Notes: a model not told the origin generated them from the letters alone. 64,000 nt of DNA from Leptospira idonii (GCF_004770995.1 NZ_RQHW01000078.1:62001-126000); one strand, 5' to 3'; shown: positions 1 through 9,293, counted from the stretch's first letter. Numbers and translations are program-made.

Positions 1-328
1 AATTGGAAGATGAACCCGCCTCTTGTCCGGAAGATTGACCTTGGGCTTGATTGGCGGCAGAGTTGGGATCATTGACCGTTCCCGAACCTGTAAAATTTCT
101 AGAAGATTGACGGGCAGAAGCCTGTGCAGTGACAGTAGGAAGAAAGCCCGCATAACTTTTCTCATTCTCATAGATGGCTCTTTCGTATTCCGCTTTGGAA
201 TAGGCAAGATCGGGATTGTAATGAAGAGCATGATGCCAAAGATCAAGAAGATCTTTGGATTCGGCTCCGAGAGAATGAGAGATCGCAAATAAAAACAGAC
301 AATAGAATCGAACGGAATTTTTGGCCAC
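1..328 (-). CDS. TolC-like outer membrane efflux protein, N-terminal part (runs off the window)
   Basis: Reading the minus strand from a GTG at 328 gives an open frame to the window edge. It starts with a hydrophobic signal-like stretch (RFYCLFLFAISHSLGAES), followed by LLDLWHHALHYNPDLAYSKA and ERAIYENEKSYAGFLPTV. A signal peptide followed by a helix of the type 'xxALxxNPxLxxAxxxxxxA..xxxxxxxxLPxV' is the usual opening of TolC/OEP-family outer-membrane efflux proteins. They form a trimeric channel across the outer membrane for type I secretion or RND efflux. A Ser/Gln/Ala-rich segment follows, where family members are variable. The frame stays open a few codons upstream of the GTG, so the exact start is uncertain. 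Partners lie outside the window. Confidence 0.6.
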   Translation of the reverse strand, partial: MAKNSVRFYCLFLFAISHSLGAESKDLLDLWHHALHYNPDLAYSKAEYERAIYENEKSYAGFLPTVTAQASARQSSRNFTGSGTVNDPNSAANQAQGQSSGQEAGSSSN

Positions 329-398
329 TATGGATTGAACCCAAGTTTCAATGAAAAAGTTCCCCTGATTTTGAGAAGTAATTATCTTTTCAAAAATT

Positions 399-1385
399 TT
401 ACCAACTGCTGGAACTTCCCCCGCCTCCGAAACTTCCTCCTCCTCCGCTGAAACCGCCGCTAGAAGAAGAACTGCTCCAGGAAGAACCTGAGGAATAACC
501 GCTCCCCCCACCTCCGTACGAACCGGAACTTCCTCCTGAAGAGAAAGAATATTCTTCCATTCTTTTTCTTCCATGAGGGGTAAGAAGATGGTATAACTTC
601 CAAAGTCCTATTCCCACTGCATAAATCAGAAATACGGAGACACCTATATCTACTCCGTGTAAGGCGATCGGAAAAAGAGACCAAAATGGAAACAGAAAAA
701 AGTAAAGAAACCAACCGATGATAGGAAGTGTAGCTGCCTGATAGGTAAAAATTCCCAGAACAAAAAGAACGAATAAGGATGCGAACAGACGAATCGGCCA
801 AGGAATATTCTCCCCTCCTCCGTCAAAGTCTCCGAAAAAAGACAATGGACCCCAATAAGAATAGTCCTTGGGAGGTGCGGGCGCATAAGTTCCGTTAATG
901 ATTCCTAATATGGAATCGACTCCTTTGCGAATCCCCGTCTCGTAGTCTCCCTTTTTGAAATAAGGTTTGATTTCTCCTTCTATGATTCTACTGCACAGAA
1001 CATCGGTAAGGACTCCTTCCAATCCATAGCCGACTTCGATTCTGAGCTTGCGGTCTTCCTTTGCGATCAGAAGCAAAACCCCGTTGTCTTTTTGTTTTTT
1101 CCCCAACTTCCAAGTTTGCGCCACTTCTATGGAATAGGCTTCTATGCTTTCTCCCGCCAAAGTAGGAATCATCAAAACCGCCACTTCATTTGAAGTTTGA
1201 CTTTCATGATATCTCAGAATTTGTTCCATCTCTTCTTCGAACCGAGAAGAAACAGTCATCGTTTCATCGGTAAACATCGCTTTGACGAGAGGCACATCCA
1301 AAGCAAAAATGAAACTGGAACAGAAAAATAATGAGAAAGAAAATAAGAGGAATAAGGATCTTCTGGAAAGGATTGGATTTTGCAT
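399..1385 (-). CDS. TPM-domain (YgcG-like) membrane protein
   Basis: The frame is open from 1460, but the ATG at 1385 (MQNPILSRRSLFLLF) fits the signal peptide best. After the signal comes a TPM domain (about residues 35-175) with the typical sequences QTSNEVAVLMIPTL, AQTWKLGKKQKDNGVLLLIA and EVGYGLEGVLTD. Next come three or four hydrophobic membrane segments and a C-terminal tail made almost only of Gly and Ser, ending in Trp. This domain order matches YgcG/TPM proteins, whose role is poorly defined; some TPM domains act in photosystem repair or as phosphatases. The Gly/Ser tail is usual for the family. It stands alone on the minus strand, 78 bases downstream of the SulP gene, and may be cotranscribed with it. 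Confidence 0.75.
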   Translation of the reverse strand: MQNPILSRRSLFLLFSFSLFFCSSFIFALDVPLVKAMFTDETMTVSSRFEEEMEQILRYHESQTSNEVAVLMIPTLAGESIEAYSIEVAQTWKLGKKQKDNGVLLLIAKEDRKLRIEVGYGLEGVLTDVLCSRIIEGEIKPYFKKGDYETGIRKGVDSILGIINGTYAPAPPKDYSYWGPLSFFGDFDGGGENIPWPIRLFASLFVLFVLGIFTYQAATLPIIGWFLYFFLFPFWSLFPIALHGVDIGVSVFLIYAVGIGLWKLYHLLTPHGRKRMEEYSFSSGGSSGSYGGGGSGYSSGSSWSSSSSSGGFSGGGGSFGGGGSSSSW

Positions 1386-1463
1386 AAGAGAACCGGGCTT
1401 AATCCTATGCAAAATCAATATTTTGACAATCCCTTTTTCCCTGAGGAAAAAGAGATTCAAAAA

Positions 1464-3071
1464 TCAAATATGTCTTCTGGAGGCTTGCGGATGATTGGAG
1501 ATAGGAACCAAATCGGCGACTCCGGAAATGACAACCTCACCGCCGTCCCTTTCGTAATCGTTTTTAAAATCGTTCAAGAAGTCCAAAGCGGAATAACCCA
1601 CAAATTTGATGTCCTCGCAACTGATTCGAATCGACTTCCCTAAAGGAAGTTTCAATAGAACTCTTTTCACGCTGAGAAGATTGGAAAAGATCAAAGCCTT
1701 TTTGATTCTAAGTGTGATTTGATTTCCCTCTTCCTTCATTTCCACGTGAGAGAAAAATAAGTTTTTGAATGGAACTCCGAATGCCAATTGGATGATGAGT
1801 TTGGTGAGTATTCCTGCGGCCACTCCTACAAGAAGATCTTCGAAGATGGTGAAGAAGATCGTTACCAGAAACACGACAATCTGATCCCAGCCTTTTTGAT
1901 ATGCATGAATGAATTCTTTCGGAGAAGTCAAACGAACTCCCACCATAATGAGAACTCCCGCTAGGGACGCCAAAGGAATTTTATGAATCAGTCCGGGAAG
2001 CAGAACGATGAAAATAAGGAGAAGAAACCCGTGGAAAAAATTAGACCATCTGGTTTTTGCCCCATTACTTATATTAGCCGAAGAACGAACCACTTCCGCA
2101 ATGATGGGAAGACCTCCGATCCATCCTAATATAAAATTTCCAAATCCTTTTGCCACTAATTCCTGATTCATATTGGATTGTCTGCGGTAAGGATCCACTT
2201 TATCGATTGCGGAAGCGGTAAGCAGAGATTCGATGCTTCCTATAAGCGCGATCGTAACTACCATCACCCAAAAGATTCCCGTTCCCGCCAAACTAAAATT
2301 AGGAGTTATAATTCCGTCGGTGATGTGCGCAGGCAAAGTGACCAAACTGGCGGGACCGATCTTATAGGTATGATCCAGAAGAGTATAAGAATGTTCGTCT
2401 TCCAAATCGAAGTAAATTCCTAACACGACTCCTATAACGACAGCAACAAGAGGAGCAGGTAATTTTTTAAGAAATGCGTTTTTAGAAAAAGAGAGTAGAA
2501 CCAAAACCAAAATCGCAGAAATTCCGATGGTTGCCACTTCAGGATTGATTTTATCCAAAGAAAAAGGAATTTCTAAAATCAATCCTCCTATCGTTTTGGA
2601 CTCAGGGTTGATCCCCAATGCGATATAGAACTGTTTGGCGATGATGATGATCCCAATGGCGGACATCATTCCGTGAATCACGGAGATAGGAAAAAAAACG
2701 GTTAAATTCCCCGCTCTTACAAGTCCCAATACCACTTGAATGGCACCTGCAATTACGATGACGGCTAATGTGTATTCGAAACCGAGTCGGGCATCTCCCG
2801 CGCCCAAAGTGGTGATCGAGTGCAAAACCACTGCGATCAGTCCCGCTGCGGGTCCGTTGATTGTCACATAAGATCCGCTAAAAAGTGAGACGACTAAACC
2901 GCCCATAATGCCTGAAAAAAGTCCCGCCATCGGAGGAGCCCCCGAGGCCAAAGAAATCCCCAAACACAATGGTAATGCGATCAAAAAAATCACAAACCCG
3001 GAAGCCAAATCGGACTTCCAATTCTCACGAAGACCAGCTAAGCCATCTTTCGGAACCTTTTCTCCTGACAT
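1464..3071 (-). CDS. SulP-family anion transporter with C-terminal STAS domain
   Basis: The protein of about 535 residues opens with ENWKSDLASGFVIFLIALPL and GISLASGAPPMAGLFSGIMG, the conserved SulP N-terminus. It continues with 10-12 membrane segments and ends in a short cytoplasmic STAS domain from about residue 435. SulP proteins carry sulfate, bicarbonate or other anions, often with Na+ or H+. The ATG at 3071 (MSGEK) is preferred to a GTG four codons upstream because an AAGGTG box sits ahead of it. It lies immediately downstream of the DISM-AraC regulator on the same strand and is divergent from an SbtA-type bicarbonate transporter. A bicarbonate (BicA-like) role is therefore as likely as sulfate, but the sequence alone does not decide. 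Confidence 0.85.
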   Translation of the reverse strand: MSGEKVPKDGLAGLRENWKSDLASGFVIFLIALPLCLGISLASGAPPMAGLFSGIMGGLVVSLFSGSYVTINGPAAGLIAVVLHSITTLGAGDARLGFEYTLAVIVIAGAIQVVLGLVRAGNLTVFFPISVIHGMMSAIGIIIIAKQFYIALGINPESKTIGGLILEIPFSLDKINPEVATIGISAILVLVLLSFSKNAFLKKLPAPLVAVVIGVVLGIYFDLEDEHSYTLLDHTYKIGPASLVTLPAHITDGIITPNFSLAGTGIFWVMVVTIALIGSIESLLTASAIDKVDPYRRQSNMNQELVAKGFGNFILGWIGGLPIIAEVVRSSANISNGAKTRWSNFFHGFLLLIFIVLLPGLIHKIPLASLAGVLIMVGVRLTSPKEFIHAYQKGWDQIVVFLVTIFFTIFEDLLVGVAAGILTKLIIQLAFGVPFKNLFFSHVEMKEEGNQITLRIKKALIFSNLLSVKRVLLKLPLGKSIRISCEDIKFVGYSALDFLNDFKNDYERDGGEVVISGVADLVPISNHPQASRRHI

Positions 3072-3097
3072 ATAAACAAACACACCTTAATCATTTT

Positions 3098-4672
3098 TTA
3101 TCTCTCTTGATTCGTTTTAGCTTCTTTTTGTTTTCGATATTCGTTCGGATTGACTCCGAGCTGTTTTTTAAATTCCAAATAAAATGCGGAACGAGAACCG
3201 AATCCTGCGAGTTTCCCCACATCGGCCACATTCAAATCTTTTCTTTCCAATAACAAACGCCCCGATTCTTCGATTCTATACTGATTCAAAAGTGTGGGAA
3301 AATTCACCTTAAACTCGGAGTTCACAATCTCACTTAATTGATGATAGGTGATCCCCAACTTATTTGCGATTTGTTCCTCATTACAGCTCAAATCCAAATA
3401 GGGCTTTTCCTCGTTCAGAATTCTTTGCAGATCCGAAACATATTTAGGAACATCGAGAAGTTGATGGATCGGTTTTTGTTTGGGCGTAATGATTTTTCTT
3501 TTTTCCAAATTACGCAGAAACAAAAAAGATCCCGCAGTGAAAAAAGGAAGAAAGAAAACGGAAGCATAAATTGCAAAGGATTGGTAAGGATAAAAATCAA
3601 AGTGGAAAAGTGTCTTAAAGAACACCAAACCTTGAAATACGAGCCAGCCGGTAAGGAAAAATTTTTCCTGAGGTTTCTCTTTTCCTAACAGATAAAAATG
3701 GGTTTTGAGAAGATAACCGACCAGAGATCCGAACAAGAACACGATCAGAAAGATTCTGAAATCATAGATGGTCGGATAAAAAGGAACGAAAAGATAAAGA
3801 AAACCTGCGAACGCCAGCATCCAAAAAGAAATATTTTTCCTGATATTTCCTCCGGAATACTGATCGAATGTCGCCAAATAAATGAAAAAGGCAAGATGAT
3901 TGACCGCAAGAAGGATGTAGTAGGAATTACGGACTAGTAAATTGTAACTCCCTAAAATAGAAGCGATCTCCTTTCCATGCACCAGATAAACTAACAGGAA
4001 GAACGCCAAGTAATGAAGGGAAATCCCCCAATATACAGGTTGTTTGGTTTTCAAATACTCGGACCAACCCCAGGCGGAATAAATCATTGCCATCATGGCA
4101 AAAAACACGAACGTCAAGAAACGGAACATAACGACGGTTTTATAAGTTTGCTCGGATAATATGCGAATGGGATAGTTTAAGTCTTCATTGGAAAAAACTC
4201 TGAGATAAAATGTCCTTTCCTCCCCGGATTCTAAATTTGCGTTGAAATGCGGAAAGGGAGATAGAAAATTTAGCCAGTTTTCCCATTTATAGCCGCTATA
4301 TTCATCAATCACAGCGCCGCTAGAATTTTCAGAACACAACTCTACGAAGGGGAAGTTAATCCATTGAATCAAAACCGAAAAGGAATCCGCCTGTAAGGAT
4401 TCGTTTTTCAAAGTAAATTTTAGCCAAAGGCCATCCGGGTTCCTTCGAACACGGACGGCTTCCCGATTTTGGTTGGGAACCCATACCATTTCTTTCAAAG
4501 ATTGGATGGCTTCATGATTGCATTCCTGGGGAGGTGGGGTCTTCCCAGGAATTCGGTATTCTACGAGGCGACTGATGTTTTCCCCAAAGAAAACTTCCGT
4601 CTTGAGGATACATCCCCCTAATCCCAAGGCCAAAAGGAGGAGGATTGGGAAAATACGTAGAATTTGTCTCAC
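3098..4672 (-). CDS. 7TM-DISM receptor fused to an AraC-type DNA-binding domain
   Basis: The 524-residue protein has three parts. The N-terminus is a lipoprotein-like signal (LLLLALGLGGC) followed by an extracytoplasmic beta-rich domain of 7TMR-DISM type to about residue 180. About seven hydrophobic segments follow (roughly 185-395). The C-terminus (about 420-515) is an AraC/XylS double helix-turn-helix with NKLGITYHQLSEIVNSEF and VADVGKLAGFGSRSAFYLEF. Most DISM receptors signal through kinases, phosphatases or cyclases; direct fusion to AraC makes this a predicted membrane-bound transcription factor that senses a ligand outside the cytoplasm. The start is a GTG at 4672. It sits between SulP (same strand, 26 bases away) and the divergent sbtA-like/porin pair, so these are its likely targets. 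Confidence 0.8.
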   Translation of the reverse strand: MRQILRIFPILLLLALGLGGCILKTEVFFGENISRLVEYRIPGKTPPPQECNHEAIQSLKEMVWVPNQNREAVRVRRNPDGLWLKFTLKNESLQADSFSVLIQWINFPFVELCSENSSGAVIDEYSGYKWENWLNFLSPFPHFNANLESGEERTFYLRVFSNEDLNYPIRILSEQTYKTVVMFRFLTFVFFAMMAMIYSAWGWSEYLKTKQPVYWGISLHYLAFFLLVYLVHGKEIASILGSYNLLVRNSYYILLAVNHLAFFIYLATFDQYSGGNIRKNISFWMLAFAGFLYLFVPFYPTIYDFRIFLIVFLFGSLVGYLLKTHFYLLGKEKPQEKFFLTGWLVFQGLVFFKTLFHFDFYPYQSFAIYASVFFLPFFTAGSFLFLRNLEKRKIITPKQKPIHQLLDVPKYVSDLQRILNEEKPYLDLSCNEEQIANKLGITYHQLSEIVNSEFKVNFPTLLNQYRIEESGRLLLERKDLNVADVGKLAGFGSRSAFYLEFKKQLGVNPNEYRKQKEAKTNQER

Positions 4673-4816
4673 AATTCTACTAGAATTTTCCCTTGGACAA
4701 AACTATCCACTGTTTTCAGGCAAGATTTCTAACGGAAAAAATTTATTTTTTGTCTACATTTATATTCTTGGACAAAAAAGCGTCTATTTGAATCGTAACA
4801 AACAGGAGCAAATGCA

Positions 4817-5791
4817 ATGGATATTCAAAGTGTATTAAACAATCTACTGAATCCGCCGGTCTTATTCTTCTTCTTGGGAATGGGAGTCGTGTTTTTTAAA
4901 TCTGATTTAAAACTCACGGACGGAGTTTCTAAATTTCTATCTCTTTATCTTCTCTTCGCAATCGGATTCAAAGGAGGCCACGAACTATTCCATTCTCCTT
5001 TCGAACAGGAACATTTACTCACCCTCATTTCTTGTATGTTCATGGCATTGTTCGTTCCGATCTATTCCTACTTCATCTTCCGTTACAAAATGGATCACCA
5101 CAACTCAGCCGCATTGGCGGGAAGTTTCGGTTCCATCAGTGCAGTGACTTTCGTAACAGCAGGCGCCTTTTTACACAGCGTAGGTTACGAGTATCAAGGT
5201 TTTATCGTTGCGGGGATGGCTCTTATGGAATCTCCAGCCATCGTAATCGCTGTCATCATCGATAGATTAGGCGGTAGAAGCAACAAAGCGGAAAAGATCC
5301 AATGGAAACATTTGCTTCATGAAGCTTTCTTCAGTTCTTCCGTTTATATTTTGATCGGGTCTCTCATCGTAGGTTATCTTTCCGGAGAAACAGGTTGGAA
5401 CACGACAAAACCTTTTACGGAAGATATCTTCAAAGGACTACTTACATTCTTCCTTTTGGATAAAGGGATCGACGCCGCAAAACAAATGAAAGACCTCAAA
5501 AAAACGGGAATCTTTTTGGTGATCTCCACTCTTGCAATCATGTTGATCAACGCAACTTTGGGAATCGTTCTTGTAAAAATCATCCAAATGCCTTTGGGAG
5601 ATGCTTTGATGTTCGTGGTTTTATGTGCATCCGCATCCTACATTGCAGTGCCTGCCGCAATGAAAGATTCCATTCCTGAAGCGAATCCAAGTATTTATCT
5701 GACTGTTGCCTTATCTGTGGTCTTTCCTATTAATATTATCGTTGGCATACCAACCTACTTTTATATTTTGAAAGCGATTGTAAACAGTTAG
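4817..5791 (+). CDS. sbtA: SbtA-type sodium-dependent bicarbonate transporter
   Basis: The 324-residue protein is almost entirely hydrophobic, with about ten membrane segments. It begins with NLLNPPVLFFFLGMGVVFFK and has SLYLLFAIGFKGGHEL, AALAGSFGSISAVTF and VVLCASASYIAVPAAM. These are hallmarks of the SbtA/DUF897 family, which imports HCO3- with Na+ in cyanobacteria and occurs in many heterotrophs. Length is normal. AGGAG about eight bases upstream supports the ATG at 4817. It is followed after 28 bases by a porin gene, suggesting a two-gene operon for outer- and inner-membrane passage. No P-II-like SbtB gene is nearby. In a heterotroph the imported bicarbonate would serve carboxylases and pH balance; that is inference. 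Confidence 0.85.
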   Translation: MDIQSVLNNLLNPPVLFFFLGMGVVFFKSDLKLTDGVSKFLSLYLLFAIGFKGGHELFHSPFEQEHLLTLISCMFMALFVPIYSYFIFRYKMDHHNSAALAGSFGSISAVTFVTAGAFLHSVGYEYQGFIVAGMALMESPAIVIAVIIDRLGGRSNKAEKIQWKHLLHEAFFSSSVYILIGSLIVGYLSGETGWNTTKPFTEDIFKGLLTFFLLDKGIDAAKQMKDLKKTGIFLVISTLAIMLINATLGIVLVKIIQMPLGDALMFVVLCASASYIAVPAAMKDSIPEANPSIYLTVALSVVFPINIIVGIPTYFYILKAIVNS

Positions 5792-5819
5792 AATATTAAA
5801 AACTACGTAGGAGGTGAAT

Positions 5820-7679
5820 ATGCAATCTAACTTTCTTAAAAACAGGATTCTTTGTGTTTCAACGATCCTGTTCGGTTTGTTCAGTTACGGAATTGCTTGG
5901 GCGGAGGACGTTAAACCCGCCCCGCAAACAAATACCGCTGCTTCGACAGATGCGACTGAAAAATACAAGTCTCCGATGATCGAAAAAGGTTTGGATCCAG
6001 ACTTCACTAAACACATGTTCGTTGAACCTGATTTGGCGGGAAAAGTGAATAAATCCAGCCAACTTTGGATCAACGATATTCTCAGAATCGGGCTTTATCT
6101 GCGTCCTAGACAAGAATCCAGATACAATATGGATTTTGATAATTCGAACAAAGGTTATGTGGATAGAACGTTACAAACCACTTCCCTTTATTTCATCGTA
6201 GACCCGAGTCCTTATGTAAGCGCAAAAGTTACCGTTCAAGACGCAAGAGTTTGGGGAGGAGAGTCCCCTGCTTCTTCCGGAGACGTGCGAGCCATGTTCT
6301 TTAACAACACTCCTACAATCAGCAATGCCGGCCAAGCAACCACTACGGTTCCGAACACTACGAATGTTCGAGAAGCATTTCTAATGTTGAAAAAACTACC
6401 TGGTGATGTCAAAATCCAACTCGGTAGACAAATATGGGCGTATGGAGACCAAAGAATGATCGGCGGAGGAAACTGGACCATCAACGGTTTATCTTATGAC
6501 GGCGCCAGAATCATGTTCGAACGCCCCGATTATAAAATTCACGTTTTTGCAGCACGTCCTTTTTGGACCCAAAGCGGTACGAACGGAGTCGTTTCCGGAA
6601 ACGATCCGAAAACGAATACAAATACGAAAGGAACAGACACCACCTTATTCGGTACTTACAACTCTGTGAAAATTTTGGATGAAGTCGTTTTGGATCTTTA
6701 CAGTATAAACATCGTAAGAAAGTGGACACCTAATACTTACAATGCGACCACGGGACTTCCTAATATCTCCGCAGACGATCCTTTGGCCTTGAATCGCTCC
6801 CGTCAGAACGAAGAATTGTACACCGCAGGTTTCCGACTAACAAATAGAACAGCGAACAACTTTTTGGCGAAAGGAAGATCCTGGGACTGGACTTTGGAAA
6901 GTGCTTGGCAGGGAGGTTATACGGGAAGAAGGCTGAACGAAAAATTCCTAGGCCAAACCGTGGATACTCCTTACCAAAGTTGGAAAACGGAAAGAGAAAA
7001 ATACGTAGGACAATTTCATATCGCTCAAACTGGTTATACTTTCTTCGAAAAGTTAAGAGTGGGTGCGCAAATCCTCTATGCTTCCGGAGATAAAAACAGA
7101 TCCGACGGAAGCACATCCACCTTCCAAACATTGGTGAACCCAAGATTCGGAGTCATTCCTTACTTCAACGGAGTGGCGGGGATTTCAGAGAACATAGATA
7201 TGAAAAACTTGGTTTCCAAAAGCGTAAGTGTAGAATACAAAACTTCTTCTTGGGGAACATTTCAAATCGCTTACTTTCAAAACGACAAAGCGGAAAGACA
7301 AGATGCCTGGTATGCCATCAGCGGTGCTGCAAACTCCCCTGTCGGAATCGGTACAACCAATTCTTCTCCTATCAGTACGGCAAAAGGAAGTACGGAAAAC
7401 TATTCCGACAATCCTTATTCACAGCCATACTCTTTGGGAAAAAGAATCTACAACGAGGTGGATTTGACATGGATGGGAGTCATCAACGACAACGTATCCA
7501 TTTGGGCAGGAGTAGGTTATTTACATGCGGGGGATTCTGTCAGCAATTACAGAAATAGCCCTCTTCTGTATGATTCCGCCTCCAACAGTTATCAAATCAA
7601 TCCTAATGTCCTCTTAGGAAAAAGCAAAGTTGCCAGGGATGCTCATATGGCCTACCTGCAAGTCAACGCGGCTTTTTAG
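5820..7679 (+). CDS. Outer-membrane porin of the alginate-export type
   Basis: The protein of about 619 residues starts with a signal peptide (SNFLKNRILCVSTILFGLFS ... AWAEDV). A long polar region with regular aromatic/amphipathic beta strands follows, typical of a large beta-barrel. Sequences such as LRIGLYLRPRQESRYNMDF, VQDARVWGG and IQLGRQIWAYGDQRMIGGGN match the alginate-export-like porin family (alginate_exp). The last residues (YLQVNAAF) end in Phe, as expected for barrel assembly. The ATG at 5820 is preferred to a GTG at 5814, because GGAGG lies five bases upstream of the ATG. It is probably cotranscribed with the bicarbonate transporter just upstream. The substrate is unknown; the family name does not prove alginate transport. 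Confidence 0.75.
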   Translation: MQSNFLKNRILCVSTILFGLFSYGIAWAEDVKPAPQTNTAASTDATEKYKSPMIEKGLDPDFTKHMFVEPDLAGKVNKSSQLWINDILRIGLYLRPRQESRYNMDFDNSNKGYVDRTLQTTSLYFIVDPSPYVSAKVTVQDARVWGGESPASSGDVRAMFFNNTPTISNAGQATTTVPNTTNVREAFLMLKKLPGDVKIQLGRQIWAYGDQRMIGGGNWTINGLSYDGARIMFERPDYKIHVFAARPFWTQSGTNGVVSGNDPKTNTNTKGTDTTLFGTYNSVKILDEVVLDLYSINIVRKWTPNTYNATTGLPNISADDPLALNRSRQNEELYTAGFRLTNRTANNFLAKGRSWDWTLESAWQGGYTGRRLNEKFLGQTVDTPYQSWKTEREKYVGQFHIAQTGYTFFEKLRVGAQILYASGDKNRSDGSTSTFQTLVNPRFGVIPYFNGVAGISENIDMKNLVSKSVSVEYKTSSWGTFQIAYFQNDKAERQDAWYAISGAANSPVGIGTTNSSPISTAKGSTENYSDNPYSQPYSLGKRIYNEVDLTWMGVINDNVSIWAGVGYLHAGDSVSNYRNSPLLYDSASNSYQINPNVLLGKSKVARDAHMAYLQVNAAF

Positions 7680-7681
7680 GA

Positions 7682-7701
7682 AAAAAATCTATCGATTTTT
7701 T
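7682..7701 (+). terminator. Possible AT-rich terminator after the porin gene
   Basis: Directly after the porin stop, AAAAAATC (7682-7689) pairs with GATTTTTT (7694-7701) across the loop TATC, giving a hairpin that ends in a T run. It is short on GC, so termination strength is doubtful. Confidence 0.4.
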
Positions 7702-7749
7702 CGGGAGAGTTCCTAACCTAGTAGGTGGATTTCGATTTTAGGTATTTTT

Positions 7750-8376
7750 TTGAATTCATCCACCAAACAACGCAGGGTTAGGAACAGTCTCTCCCGAGAA
7801 GAGATCCGAAGCGTGTCTCTTCTGATTCTGAAAGAGGAAGGACTGGAAGGTCTTTCCATGAGAAGGATCGCCAACCGATTGGGCTGCAGTGTTGCCAGCC
7901 CTTATTCCTATTACGAAAATCAAGTAGACCTCGTCAAAGACCTCATCAAACACGGGGAAGACGAACTTTTGGGAATGCTGAAAAATTCGATTCCCGATGA
8001 AAAAGCGGTCTCCACCTATCACAAACTAGCCGCAATCGCTCGTGCCTACTTTCGATTTGCCAGCACAAACAGGGAACTTCACAAAGTGATGTTCGTAACC
8101 GATTACGGGAGTCTCCATAGAAAGGCGTTTCCTCAGCTTCCTAAAAGTTATCGTTTCTTTTTAGACACCCTGAGAAAAGGCTTTGAATCGGGAGAAATCA
8201 ATTATCCTAAAAATGAATACACTGCAATCGCAAGATTGATGTGGAGTTGGATGTATGGACTGCTCGTTTTGGATATGACTGGGATGCTCCGCAAAAGGAA
8301 AGCAAGTGAAAACCCCATCGAAGAAGGGATTTCCTACTTCCAAACCTTATTGCAAAGAGGACCTAACCCGGACTAA
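7750..8376 (+). CDS. TetR-family transcriptional regulator
   Basis: The 208-residue protein has an N-terminal TetR helix-turn-helix (LSREEIRSVSLLILKEEGLE, LSMRRIANRLGCSVASPYSY, then YYENQVDLV) and a C-terminal region that resembles WHG-type ligand domains (FRFASTNRELHKVMF). It binds DNA as a dimer and normally represses until a small molecule binds. The start is probably the TTG at 7750; no ATG fits ahead of the helix-turn-helix. Its end overlaps the convergent acyltransferase gene by four bases. The target is not clear. The upstream porin/bicarbonate operon is on the same strand but separated by about 70 bases and a possible terminator. Confidence 0.85.
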   Translation: MNSSTKQRRVRNSLSREEIRSVSLLILKEEGLEGLSMRRIANRLGCSVASPYSYYENQVDLVKDLIKHGEDELLGMLKNSIPDEKAVSTYHKLAAIARAYFRFASTNRELHKVMFVTDYGSLHRKAFPQLPKSYRFFLDTLRKGFESGEINYPKNEYTAIARLMWSWMYGLLVLDMTGMLRKRKASENPIEEGISYFQTLLQRGPNPD

Positions 8377-9155
8377 ACGGCAGTCGCCGCTGTTACCGAC
8401 TCGGTGGGACCTTGGAGTTGGTTCGGGCCTACATCCACCGGTCTTCTTTCTTTCAAACGCAGAAGCTCTTTCGAGATATATTCGGTCACCTGAGAAGCTT
8501 CCATCGGCTCCCAAATAGGATTCCCGACTGCAATGCGAAGAGGTTGGTTCAAATTGTACGCCTCTATATAAACGGGGAGAATCGGAAGATTGTATCTTTT
8601 GCTGAGGACCGCCATTCCACCGTGCATACGACGGGACTTTCTAAAACCTCTGAACCAAGTGCCTTCCGGAAAGATGCCCAAACCTAAATTTCCCAAATCG
8701 ATTCTTTTTTTGATTTCCTTAATGGTTGCAGGATCACTCTCATTTCGATTCAAAGGAATCAAATCCATGGACTTCACGATACCTTTGATGAGTTGTTCTT
8801 TCCTGACTTGACCGGGTCTGAGTTTGTTTGCGGATTTATTTCTTTTTCCGGAATCGTAACTAGTCATAGCGGTGGAATAAATTCCGTTTTTCTTCAATAA
8901 ATGCCGGATCATAAACGCATCGTAAGGCATGGAAATCAGCCTAAGAAACTTATTTCTAGGTTTGATATGGTTCGAAACGATGATCGCAGATTTACCTTTG
9001 AATTCTTTTAGAATATGCTCATTTTCGTATGTACATTTTTTGTTTCCGTAGATCAGGCGCATCGGTTTGATGAGGCACCACATAAAAACGAATCCGATTG
9101 TTCTTCCTAGATAATACACAATTTTACCTTTCCTATTGCTTAAGTTCGATCCCAA
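8373..9155 (-). CDS. Lysophospholipid acyltransferase (PlsC-like), variant active site
   Basis: The 260-residue protein fits the glycerolipid acyltransferase family, which adds a fatty acyl chain to lysophospholipids at the inner membrane. LGIFPEGTWFRGFRKSRRMH corresponds to the FPEGTR block, and LPILPVYIEAYN to the block after it. The catalytic HX4D block is odd: IIVSNHIKPRNKFLRL has His followed four residues later by Asn, with the next Asp far downstream in MPYDAFMI. Either the motif has an insertion or the Asp is replaced. One N-terminal hydrophobic segment (YLGRTIGFVFMWCLIKPM) anchors the protein. It is convergent with the TetR gene and divergent from the peroxidase gene. Confidence 0.75.
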   Translation of the reverse strand: MGSNLSNRKGKIVYYLGRTIGFVFMWCLIKPMRLIYGNKKCTYENEHILKEFKGKSAIIVSNHIKPRNKFLRLISMPYDAFMIRHLLKKNGIYSTAMTSYDSGKRNKSANKLRPGQVRKEQLIKGIVKSMDLIPLNRNESDPATIKEIKKRIDLGNLGLGIFPEGTWFRGFRKSRRMHGGMAVLSKRYNLPILPVYIEAYNLNQPLRIAVGNPIWEPMEASQVTEYISKELLRLKERRPVDVGPNQLQGPTESVTAATAV

Positions 9156-9293
9156 GGAGAGCCGAGCGGTTGCAAAAAACTTCGTTACAAATCGGCTTCA
9201 AATGAAATTGAAATGTCATTCCCGTACGGATTGCAAAATAGTTCAGAGAAAGTTTGCTTGACCAAAATCGGCAAACTTCCTCGTTTGAAATCG

